Shown here piece after piece: positions 12,201 to 21,001 of a stretch of 64,000 bases of DNA (its first letter is position 1; every line of letters starts with the position of its first letter). The stretch lies in contig JAVGVS010000237.1 in NCBI GenBank assembly GCA_032718565.1, forward strand, positions 384,280 through 448,279, written 5' to 3'. A model generated the notes under the pieces. That model made no database searches. It saw only the letters and a list, made by a program, of their open reading frames with translations, and was not told where the DNA came from. The position numbers and the translations under genes are program-made. Source of the stretch: Distichodus sexfasciatus. Taxonomy: Eukaryota > Chordata > Actinopteri > Characiformes > Distichodontidae.

Positions 12201-15200
12201 GGAAGTATAAAATAAAAGCCAGGTGTTCATTTGCCATATATCTTAATGTAGAAACAAAAATAGTGGCAAAGAAAAACAGTGAACAGGTTTTGTCCAACTT
12301 TTCACCTTTCTCACGCCCGCTAGAATCCGGTGGTGCTCTTTTAAAGTCATTATGTAATAAGTAATGCAGAATCCTTACTTTTAATTGACTATATATTAAG
12401 CTTTATTTTTAGCCCTTTGCTCTTTCTAATGTTCTTTCTAATATTTACTAACGTGCATGTATAATATAAAAAGCTCCATTTGCATAAAATGTCACTAATG
12501 AACTGACCTTTGCCTTTTTTAGAACATTAGCAACGTTCAGCAACATCAGTTGATGTTAATGTGAAGCTACAATGTGGCCAAAGTGGTATTTGCCTATACC
12601 AGTTTAGAATTGATATTACTTTGGCCTATTGCGTTATTTGAGGTTTTATTATAATAATGAGAATTAGAATGTTTTGTTTTCCTTTGAATATCATTTACAG
12701 CTTTGTTTGCCTTGTATTTTCAATGAAAACATGAGACATGGGCACTGTTGCCGTCTACCGTGACTGATGTATGCTGGGACAGCGTTTACTTGTCCAGAAG
12801 TTTGACGTCAACCGTCTGGCTGGAAAATATTCATTATTCATCTTTTGAATGGGTCCACAAATATATACAATGCTGACATCAGACAGGAAGATGGGTCTGT
12901 CTGAAACACTGACCATGACGTTACCTACAAAACTCCAATAACTTGAGTTGAAGTTACAGAGACATTTACCGTTTGTCATGCACATTAATTCTGTCTCGGT
13001 TTGTACCTAGCTTAAGGGTTGTCGAAATTAATCACATAATCGATGCATTGCAGACGTGGACGATTCCGCATTGATGCTGTAATGGTAGGGTGTTCGCCCC
13101 GTAATCAGAAGGTCACAGGTTCAAATCCAGGCCCGGTGAAGTTACCACTGAGGTACTCATGAGCAAGGTACCGTCCGCAAGCACTGCTCGCCGGTCGCTT
13201 GTTAGCTGCCCGCTGCTCCTTCACGGATGGGTTAAGTGCAGAGGTCACATTTCGTTATGGTGCACTGTGTGCCGTGCTGTGGTGTGTTTACAATGACGAA
13301 TAATCTTTCACTTTCAATAGAATATTATTGATTATATTGGGGGGGGTTTCAACCGGTGGTCCGCTGCCCCCTGATGGTCTGGCATAATGATTCTAGTTAA
13401 AAAGAACATCCCGGTAGCACCTATGGCTGCACCATCTGTGTTAAATGCCCAATTTGCACAAATCGTTGACATGATAATCGTAATCGAAATTAATCATGAG
13501 ATCAGTGAAGGTTCAGAAGTTTACTCTAGATAGAACCGTTTTCTAACAAATGATGTTTTCTAGCAATATTTTATGTTTTCAATTGAGTGTTCAACGGTCA
13601 ACGTCTTCCCCCTCTTCAATTTTGTCTTCCCTGCTGTGAAATGCCTTTTAACAGTTCCCCCCCAAATCCGACTCAGGAGTTCATTTTTGACACGATTCTC
13701 AGAAAGATTTTATTAAAGACATTCTTAGCATTCATCGCATGCTCCGTGCGACTCCCCCTACTGAAGGCTAGTGTGGAAAGGAACGGTTTAGACGAGTAGA
13801 TTTAACTGGCGTTAAACAACACAGTTGACAGATGGTTTTGGCAGGAGACCAAATCTTTAAAGCTGTCGACCGATCTGTAGCAGATATAGGAGATGTCGTC
13901 TTCGCATGTGGATCTAGCGTGCCATTGTAGATCCTTAAATCAGCTTCCTAGGCGGAGTAGAGAGGGGAACTTTCATCACGTGAAGTCGAGGAAGATTTCT
14001 TACATGCTGTTTTTTAGAACATACTGTACCTTGGCTTTAAAACAAATAATGTACTAAGTCCATCAAATCCTGCAGGGTCTTTACACCTTGTGCTTCAAAG
14101 GGCTGTGCAGTATTGCATTCATGCCCACTGCTGGTTTGTGGATCTAAAAATTGTGGTCATAAATACCTCTGGTGTAATTCAGCCATGTTTTGTAGCTTCA
14201 AATGGCTATTTTTTTATTTTCCTGCCAGTCGGCCTTCACTGTAATTGTCATTGTTGGGTTGATCTCTTCATTATTTCTCCTTCCCGCTTTTTGCGACTTT
14301 AACTCCTACCACAGTTTTGTTACTGAGACACTGTTAATGGCTTAAAAATTTCGGCTCAGTTAGGAGACCTCAGCTATTGCCTTTCTTGTCAGTAATTCAA
14401 CTGCAACACTCATATTGTGCCTTATTTCATGTCAACAAAAATGTAATTCAGTGACCACAACGGGACACTACCCTTAAACCTGTCAGTACCTGATTTGGCC
14501 AACTCTAATAAATGATAATAACAAATATAGCCACAAGCGACGACGAATGGGGTCCAAGCAAAAGTCACTAAAAGCAGCTGGTGCAGTCAGTGAATCAAAA
14601 ATCAAATTTTGCAAAAAATGCCCAAAAAGCTCTCTGTTACAACGTCAGGCCTAGTCCGCTTGATTATTGACCAAGTTTCAGCTTTGTGTGACTTATGGCT
14701 CAGGCTACATAAATTTATGTGGCATTTTCAGTGCCCCCTATTGTTCAAATAGCAACATTGTATATTTAACTCTTCTTTACCTTAGTTTTGATTTTTTATA
14801 CCAAATTTTAGCAGAATCAGACTTACCGTTCATAAGATATAGGTATTTAGCATTTATATCACCCCTTATTTTTCAGTTGCCGCCATTGATGCCTACTGGG
14901 CCAAATATACAGCTGAAAATAAGCAGATTAAGCCAAAGTGCAATGAATTCATTAATTTTGGCCGCCCCTTTGTGAGCTTCCAAAAAAGCTTTCTGTTACA
15001 GTATCAGGCTAAGTCCACAGATTCATTTGACACCACACTTGCCTTTCTCAGCTAATTAGCCTAGGAGGAGTTCACAAAGGTTTGTTTTGCGTATCGTGCA
15101 AATTAGCTCAAAATTGAATTAGGCGGAGGTTCAAAGTCCCACTTAGTAAATAGTTTGGCTTAAGGCAAAGAATCAGCTAAAGCAGGAATTTTCACTCAAG

Positions 15201-15768
15201 GCCACACGGTTTGAGAGTTAGAGCTCAAAACACGTTTGCCGTCGCTATAGGCAATTATAGGCCACTATGCACCCCATTCCTACGTACCCAGTTTCAGCTT
15301 TCTGCGATTTGTGGTTTAAGCCACACAATCCGTTTCGTTGAGGGGAAAAAATGAACAAGAGGGTTCCATAGCACTTCGTGGCAGGAGAGCAAATCTTTAA
15401 AGCTGTCGACTAATCTGCAGCAGATACGGGAGATGCCGTCCTTGCATGTGGATTCTTAGGTGGAGTGGAGGTGCTTTCATCACTTGAAGTCGAGAAAGAT
15501 ATTTTACATACTCTCATGTACTAAGAACATACTTTACTTTAGCTTTACAGCACATAATGTGCAGCAATCTGTTTTTTGGGGGGGGGAGACTGATGAACCG
15601 TCTGCTTTTCAGGAAGATGTAGTGCTGCGCATGTTCTCAGACTCGGGGAACCAGCTGAAAAATGCCTACACGTCCGTTGTGGCCGAGGCTAAGGACGTTC
15701 CCCTCGCGTGCGTGAACTTGGCAAAAGACTGCACCGTCATGCTCTCAGACACTCTTGCTGCATTCTGA
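3970..15768 (+). CDS. Perilipin family lipid-droplet coat protein (PLIN1/PLIN6-like), six coding exons
   Basis: Perilipins coat cytosolic lipid droplets and control lipase access to stored fat. The coding exons I read are 3970-4020, 4524-4719, 6030-6112, 6595-6763, 11636-11817 and 15613-15768. All junctions are GT-AG with matching phases, giving about 278 residues. Residues 18-110 form the PAT domain (begins NVFARLRNLPSVS; contains ACRGLDRLEEKMPALEYP). Residues 111-166 resemble the 11-mer amphipathic segment, and residues 168-227 contain the family-typical KPGFARLGSLAATV block. The last exon (EDVVLRMFSDSGNQLK...) stops after DTLAAF, roughly where other perilipins enter their C-terminal four-helix bundle, so the protein is shorter than the usual 400 or more residues. 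The exon 3 acceptor was chosen at 6029/6030 because this restores the family's PQ-x-x-x-AN spacing. The family call is firm. PLIN1 versus teleost PLIN6 is not settled; shared 15q26-type linkage with slco3a1 favours the PLIN1 lineage. Confidence 0.88.
4435..4495 (+). repeat. (CT)n microsatellite and pyrimidine tract
   Basis: A (CT)n-rich run with a few interruptions lies within a longer C/T-rich stretch (about 4254-4523) leading straight into the acceptor of perilipin exon 2. It doubles as an unusually long polypyrimidine tract. The long frames over it are low-complexity artefacts. Confidence 0.85.
7260..7355 (+). repeat. Short tandem repeat, unit near GTCAGAATTGTGAGACAAAAAA
   Basis: Four consecutive imperfect copies of a unit of about 21-22 bp (CAGAATTGTGAG followed by an A-rich spacer), with an isolated fifth GTCAGAATT core near 7370. 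It lies in perilipin intron 4. Confidence 0.85.
7758..7960 (+). repeat. 43-bp minisatellite with internal inverted repeats
   Basis: Four units begin with GTTGCTAGC at 7791, 7834, 7882 and 7925, with a partial unit before them. The first and third units are 43 bp and the second is 48 bp. Each unit holds GTTGCTA-n7-TAGCAAC, a short inverted repeat, followed by TATGTTTTTGGGGTAACATG. Located in perilipin intron 4. Confidence 0.9.
9126..9204 (+). repeat. Compound (TTC)n(TTA)n microsatellite
   Basis: About 12 TTC units pass directly into about 14 TTA units. It is intronic in perilipin. Confidence 0.95.
10115..10318 (+). mobile_element. Decayed 5S-rRNA-derived SINE (SINE3-like)
   Basis: The segment AGCTAAGCAGGTTTAAGCCC followed by AAGCACTTGGACAAGGCCAG follows the internal control region of 5S rRNA. 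Downstream blocks GTCAGCAGGGGGCGCC and TCGAGGACCTGACTTTCTGA, then ATTAAAA-like text, match the order I recall for fish SINE3 elements. It is not a functional 5S gene: the 5S similarity is partial and diverged. Confidence 0.65.
10345..10537 (-). pseudogene. Tc1-type transposase N-terminal fragment
   Basis: Reading from an ATG at 10537 on the minus strand gives MTKTKEFSEDL, the usual start of fish Tc1 transposases. After a frameshift, KSIFKCFEVPVATVQSIIKKY continues the paired-like helix-turn-helix DNA-binding region. The catalytic DDE half is absent and no terminal repeats were found, so this is a truncated inactive relic in perilipin intron 4. Confidence 0.7.
10863..10996 (-). mobile_element. 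Truncated tRNA-derived SINE (family A) ending in a palindrome
   Basis: On the minus strand this carries the family A head: an A-box region (GCGTAACGGTTAGG) and a B-box-like region, then TACCACTG and TACTCATGAGCAAGG. The 3' half is missing. At the break, 10865-10878 and 10885-10898 are exact reverse complements (ACTCATGAGCAAGG) separated by 6 bp. Located in perilipin intron 4. Confidence 0.8.
13076..13313 (+). mobile_element. tRNA-derived SINE (family A)
   Basis: Near full-length copy. An A-box-like GTAATGGTAGGGTG is followed by the B-box GGTTCAAATCC. A shared body follows (TTACCACTGAGGTACTCATG, then TTCACGGATGGGT, GCAGAGGTCACATTTCGTTA and GTGCACTGTGTGCCGTGCTG), ending in AATAATCTTTCACTTT. 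Other copies lie at 17479, 28021(-), 45928(-), 48408(-) and 51714-52185. The internal pol III promoter and tRNA-unrelated body define a SINE and not a tRNA gene. Intronic in perilipin. Confidence 0.9.
13841..14053 (+). repeat. Intronic direct repeat, upstream copy
   Basis: GCAGGAGACCAAATCTTTAA and following text align with 15381-15561 over about 180-210 bp, with one indel of about 33 bp. The pair lies 1.5 kb apart in the last perilipin intron. Confidence 0.85.
14500..15340 (+). repeat. Degraded interspersed element between the two intronic repeats
   Basis: Internal similarity is visible: GCTCTCTGTTACAACGTCAG near 14628 against GCTTTCTGTTACAGTATCAG near 14987, and AAGTTTCAGCTTTGTGTGA near 14672 against CAGTTTCAGCTTTCTGCGA near 15290. 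The phrases 'GCCCCCTATTG' and 'TTATGGCTCAGGCTACA' recur in fish repeats as I know them. No terminal repeats or coding region were found. Confidence 0.45.
15381..15561 (+). repeat. Intronic direct repeat, downstream copy
   Basis: Partner of 13841-14053. It ends about 50 bp before the acceptor of the last perilipin exon (15612/15613), so the duplicated unit forms the sequence immediately upstream of that exon's polypyrimidine region. Confidence 0.85.
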
Positions 15769-16775
15769 TTGAGTTTGGACGAGCATCGATAGAGCCGGAC
15801 ATGTCACGTGGCCGCTACACGTGTGGGAGTCCCACCCCCCTACACGCCCAACACAGGCACACTCACATGGTAACCCAATAACCCGTTACATTGGTGATTA
15901 TGTGCCAGCTCTTTCCAGACGCCAAGACGGCTGATATGGCTTTGTTTGTTTCTATTTCCTATGCTTTGGGCAAGGGCGCTGGTCCGAATAACAGAAGGAC
16001 TTTTTTTTTTTTCTTGACAGCAGTATAAAGAGGATATGTTTGACCCTTTATAATTTGAGAGAATAACATTCTGAGAATGATCCGAGTTATTTTCTCCAGC
16101 TGGGCAGAAAGAATGACTCTTATGTGGGGCTGTTGGTCATGTAAAGCAGATTTTAACCAGGAACAACACAATGTAAATATATTCAAAGCCCCTGTAGCTC
16201 AAACGTATCGCACAAAGTAGCAACGAGAACATTTTGGAACTTGTTCTAATGAATGCAACATAAATATTTCTTGCTGTCCGTATGCCCTCAGGGAATATCG
16301 CTTCTCTCTCATGGGAAGTAGACATCATTCTTTATTTCAAACCCTTCTTAAGCCTGACGACTCCTAGACGACCACATCAGCTTTACGACTGACGTGGCCG
16401 GTAACTGTCCTCCCGACTTCCTGTGTTGTCTCAAAAATGACAGGCCTTTTCCTTTAACGCGGCGAGAACTCAATTTGGCTGCCCTTCTGCATGGAAGCTT
16501 TTTTCCTTTCCTCACAGTCGTCTCTCCTATAAACATTCATTTAAGAAGGGTTGAGAGGGAAGTTCCTGTTCAACATGTTGTCACTGAAACTAGTGAAGCT
16601 CTATATGTGACTCTGCACGGCACAACCAGTCGCTTATCGCAACAGAGGTTTCTGAGACAAACGAGCGTTTATGTTGCGTGGAGTAAAGTTTTGGATGTTT
16701 TGTTTTTAGCATTTTGAAACAGTGGATGGTCTATACTGTACTGTTGTGAATAAATTTTGCTGAAAAACTTACCCT
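15769..16775 (+). other. Likely perilipin 3'UTR
   Basis: This is the stretch between the TGA at 15766-15768 and the first clear AATAAA at 16749-16754. No other coding signal is seen. The extent is inferred from the poly(A) hexamer only. Confidence 0.5.
16749..16754 (+). terminator. Polyadenylation signal AATAAA
   Basis: A canonical hexamer about 980 bp past the perilipin stop codon in the transcribed orientation. It is the first AATAAA I see after the stop. Confidence 0.5.
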
Positions 16776-17478
16776 TTCCATCCTAAAAACGTGACTTTCT
16801 TGAGGTGAGGAATTCAATTCCAGCAGAATGTTAAACGTTTCTGTTTTGACCGCTCTACTTCAATATTTACGGTAAATCCACTGGTTGACTAGCGTGAAGA
16901 TATTTCTCCGAAATCCATCTTCATCTCCCAAGTTCAGTTAACCTAACGCAGGTAGGCTATCCGTGTGTCTGTTAATGCAGCGTAGGCTACCGTAAATGCA
17001 AACGTAGCCGCGAGCGCACCAAGCGTCTGTGAGTGCTACGGCGATAGTCAACTTCAAAGGCAGATTTCTCCGTTTCTCACTTGGCGTGACGGGAGAAACC
17101 CGATTCCTTTGAATGTTGATATCTCAGTCATATGTCGTCCGATTCCTTCGATATAGGTATCGTTTTGAAGGTTGATTTATGCCCTTTCGTGAAAACACAA
17201 TAACGCAATTTTGACAATTTGCGACAAGCGACTGGTTTTGCTGTGCAGAGTCACATATTATGAAAGGTGACAATATTGAATTGAAATTGTTGACCAGCTG
17301 TCTTTCCTTGACCAGCTGACAGCAATACTTGTCACATCGTTACTCTTCAAGTATCATTAACACGTTTGCACACACACCTACAACGTGTTTCTTTACAAAT
17401 TATGACCTGTTATTTAATTTGACATTTATGATCAGAATTTTTGTATAATAACCAGAGCTTTATATAGTTATTGCACAG
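16776..17478. other. Non-coding stretch, nothing recognised
   Basis: AT-rich sequence without a recognisable gene, repeat or RNA. Confidence 0.5.
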
Positions 17479-17722
17479 TTGGTGGCGTAACGGTTGGGTG
17501 TTCGCCCCGTGATCACAAGGTCGCAGCTTCAAATCCAGGGCCGGTAAAGTTACCACTGAGGTACTCATGAGCAAGGTGCCGTCCCCAAGCACTGCTCTCT
17601 GGGCGCTTGTTAGCTGCTCACTGCTCCTTCACGGATGGGTCAAATGCAGAGGTCACATTTCGTTGTGGTGCACTGTGTGCTGTGCTGTGGTGTGTTCACA
17701 ATGACAATCACTCACTTTAATT
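17479..17722 (+). mobile_element. tRNA-derived SINE (family A), nearly intact
   Basis: The cleanest plus-strand copy: A-box-like GGCGTAACGGTTGGGTG, B-box-like GGTCGCAGCTTCAAATCC, the shared TACTCATGAGCAAGG and CACATTTCGTTGTGGTGCAC blocks, and a CAATCACTCACTTTAA tail. Useful as the reference for the other copies. Confidence 0.92.
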
Positions 17723-19521
17723 TTACAGCATTAAGTTCAACTCTATTTTTCTCCCTCTGTCAGCAGGCAACTAAGTAAACAGATTAAGCCATGCAGAGAG
17801 CACCTCCCTCATCAGTCTCCTGCTGCCACTGTGCTTCCACTTGTAGCTTTCAGCAGTGGAGACCTACCCCGTGTTGCTGCTTGTTATTGATTTCCCGCAG
17901 TAAAGTCTCAGATCGGTGCTGCGGTGTGGGCAAACCGTGGCCTGACCCTGCACCGCTCTGTAATTGGCCTCATTAGAAGCAGACTCCAGCACACTTCAAT
18001 AGCTGATCATGACAGGCATTACTTCTTCATCTACTAGCATTCATATTTTTGGTTTTGGCAGTAAAGCCTTATTTGCTCTAGGGTGACAAACAGGTACATG
18101 CTCGAACAGATGTATTTTTGCTGTGCATGTGAGGTTTGAGATAAACCAAGCAATCTGAGCCCCGATGTTATCTCTGGGGTTAGTTTTAAGTGGAATGTTA
18201 TTGGTGGAAGGAAGCGAAATCCCGTGCGATCACGCCGCTCAAGAATTTGGGTGAAGCGAATGTAGATTTTATTGGACGGATTGGTTTAGGAAATCTGAAG
18301 CCAAACCAATATATTTAGAATTCCTTTATATTCATATTGTTGTATCTCTGTATTATTCGGACATAATGAACGTTAGAAAAGCAAAATAAATTGTTTTGGC
18401 TTCAAATCTCCAGCAGAAAAATTGCTGACCAATGTCTGGAAGTGGCACAGGGAAGTTTGGTTGTTTTTATGTGTTAAAAGGTACTGTATGTTGAGCAAGA
18501 TCACACTGCAGGGGGTGTTTGAGTTCGGCTGGGGAGTTTAGCCGTGGCACAAGGCTGTTGGATTCTTGGGATTTTTGAACTGTTAATGAATTTCTTTTCC
18601 GTCATGTTTTCAGCCTAAACGGTTCACTCAGACCTCGGATGTTTTACAGTTCACACATTTCTGACCCCTTGCGGAGCGTGACAGAGGCTTTATTGCGGTA
18701 TCAGACTGACGTAGCAAGACCTAATGGCTGGTTTTAGTGAATGGTTCATTGCATTCTTGCTTGAAGTTCTTGGACGAAGAATGTAACCAAAAGGAACTGT
18801 GGTTATATTTTTGTTGGAAACTCATGCTATAACGTAGCCGCATTTCCTCCTTCCTTATACCCCATTTTTCTTTCGTTTCCTGGGCCTGTAATTATTCATT
18901 ATTATTTCTTTTTCTTCCTACTTCCTATTTTTTGTGTTTTTAATTAATATGTTTTTGTTGTAGAGAAATGGATATCTTTATTGAGACCTTTATTTGTCAG
19001 TAACCCACTTGTGACCCTCTTTCTCCCTTTTTTAAGTTAAAAAAAATTCCCTTTTTGACCACAAGGGCCCACCACCACAAAGACTGCCATTCCCTATTTT
19101 GGCCACAAGACGGCCAATCATAATAATAACGAAATTAGTAGCCATTAAGGTTGTCTTTCCCTGTTTTGGCTACGTGTGGGTGTCCATTAAGCAGTCCTTT
19201 TGCAGGTCTTTTTTGAGATTGTTGCGACATAATATGGGCCTACGTAATATTTACCATACTATATACAGTATTATGGTACAGGGTTTGATGTACTGTGTGT
19301 TGGGACACGTTCCATAACCATTATTGTGAGTTGTGCTACAGTAGTTCTTTTATTAGTTCTAGAATGAAATGATTTTTACTGGAATTTTGCACTGCATTTC
19401 AAATTGGTTGCTCAGCAACATTTTGGGCATTTGTTTTAGGTCATTCACTTTTGTAAGAGTCCCTAAAGCTCTTTCAAATGGACAGAGGCTGACCTCTTAA
19501 GATCAGCTGAAGCTTTATATA
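17723..19521. other. Non-coding stretch between repeats
   Basis: No host exon recognised. Short frames such as 17791-17976 have no domain and no convincing splice context. Confidence 0.5.
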
Positions 19522-19961
19522 CACGCTGGGCAAAAAAATGAGACAAACAGACTGTAACGCAATATTGTATACATCTAGTGCACATTTTAATATGGAATGG
19601 CTGATGAGAGCAGGCAGTGTCTAGTTGTAGGGTCATTAACCTCAGATTAATTAAGTTCCACATTGGCACACATTAAGGCCACACTTAACGGCAGATAATT
19701 TTGGGAGCATAGACTAGTTGTAGGAAGCAATCAGCACTGACGCAGCACACTGTGATGAAAGACTGTAAGACGACTCGCCCAAAAGTATACTAAAGTCAAA
19801 CAAGAGTAAAGCTCCCTTCTAAATTGTACACTGGCTACAGAAAATTCATTCATTATTGTGAAACACTGTTACTTATTCCACTTGGATTTGTTAAACGAGA
19901 GAAGTAATCGTTAAACATGCAATAAATTGTGCTTGTCTCATTTTTTTTTTACCCAGCAGAG
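19522..19961. mobile_element. Non-autonomous Tc1/mariner-type element (MITE), 440 bp
   Basis: The ends are inverted repeats of about 27-30 bp: left CACGCTGGGCAAAAAAATGA, and right reading inward CTCTGCTGGGTAAAAAAAAA, both continuing into ATGAGACAA. It is flanked by TA on both sides (19520-19521 and 19962-19963), the mariner target duplication. No transposase frame is present. Confidence 0.85.
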
Positions 19962-20052
19962 TATGGATAGCTTAAAAGAATGCCAGAAAAGGCGAAGTGG
20001 AGGAGATCAACTAAAGAATCTTCAAATATTATGCCAAATCTGAAAGTAATGG

Positions 20053-20384
20053 GGGCGGCACGGTGGCGCAATGGTTAGCGCTGCCGCCTCACAGCAAGAA
20101 GGTCCTGGGTTCGAACCCCGGGGACGGCCGTAGGGTCCCCCTGTGTGGAGTTTGCATGCTCTCCCCGTGGGTTCGCGTGGGTTTTCTCCGGGTGCTCTGG
20201 TTTCCTCCCACAGTCCAAAGGCATGTAGTGTAGGTTAATTGGTGACTCTCAATTAGCCCTGTAATGTGTGAATGTGAGTGTGTGTGCCCTGCGGTGTGTT
20301 GGCTCCTGCCCAGGGTTGCTCCCCACCTTGTGCCCGTAAGCTCCCAGGATAGGGTCCGGTCCCCGGAAAATGAATGAATGAATG
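20053..20384 (+). mobile_element. tRNA-derived SINE (family B), nearly full length
   Basis: The head GGCGGCACGGTGGCGCAATG with GTTAGCGCTG forms the A-box region, and GGGTTCGAACCCC is a canonical B box. The body has GTTTGCATGCTCTCCCCGTG, CTCCCACAGTCCAAAGGCAT and TTGGTGACTCTCAATTAGCC, and the tail is (GAAT)n. Truncated relatives lie at 1381-1527 and 51536-51622. The frame at 20089-20481 is a shadow of this element. Confidence 0.93.
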
Positions 20385-20517
20385 TAAGTAAAGGCTGTTG
20401 GTTTCTAGATTCTGTTCCACAACCAGATTTTACCACCTCTATATATAAATTTGAAAAATCGTTGTTGCATTTGGGTTTCAAATGACTGTTATAATGATTT
20501 CATATTGTTATGGAACT

Positions 20518-21001
20518 TATCAGCAAGAATGAGAGGAAAGGTGTATAAGACAGTAGTGAGACCAGCGATGTTGTATGGCTTGGAGACAGTGCCAGTGAGG
20601 AAAAGACAGGAGGCAGAACTGGAGGTTGCAGAGCTCAAGATGTTGAGGTTCTCTTTGGGAGTGAGGAGGATGGATAGGATCAGGAATGAGTTCATCAGAG
20701 GGACAGCTCATGTTAGATGTTTTGGAGATAAAGTCAGAGAGGCCAGACTGAGATGGTTTGGACACGTCCAGAGGAGAGACAATGAGTACATAGGTAGAAG
20801 GATGCTGAGGTTGGAGCCACCAGGCAGGAGGCTGAGAGGAAAACCAAAAAGGAGATTTATGGATGCGGTGAAAGAGGACATGAAGTTAGCTGGTGTAAGG
20901 GCAGAGGATGCAGAAGATAGGACTAAATGGAGACAGATGATTCGCTGTGGCGACCCCTGAAGGGAAAAGCTGAAAGAGAAAGAAGAAGAAGAAGAAGAAG
21001 A
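20518..21001 (+). mobile_element. 3' end of an RTE-like non-LTR retrotransposon
   Basis: An open frame from about 20530 to a stop at 20958-20960 encodes the C-terminal tail of a LINE reverse transcriptase. It carries KVYKTVVRPAMLYGLETVPV, then EVAELKMLRFSLGVRRMDRI, then RLRWFGHVQRRDNEYIGRRM, and ends KWRQMIRCGDP. It is followed by a short purine-rich 3' region and an (AAG)n tail to 21000. Catalytic RT motifs and the endonuclease are missing because the copy is 5' truncated. The frame is uninterrupted, so it may be fairly young. The RTE assignment rests on motif recollection. Confidence 0.85.

Noticed and set aside
12110..12364. Possible missing perilipin exon between exons 5 and 6
   Set aside because: An acceptor-like TTCAG is present near 12145, but the translation does not resemble any perilipin segment, no strong donor follows, and the 11817 to 15613 join is already in phase.
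13076..13160. tRNA gene (A and B box visible)
   Set aside because: No complete cloverleaf, and the same head recurs with a constant non-tRNA body at seven other places, which is a SINE.
20089..20481. 130-codon minus-strand frame
   Set aside because: It is the reverse strand of SINE B and neighbouring sequence.
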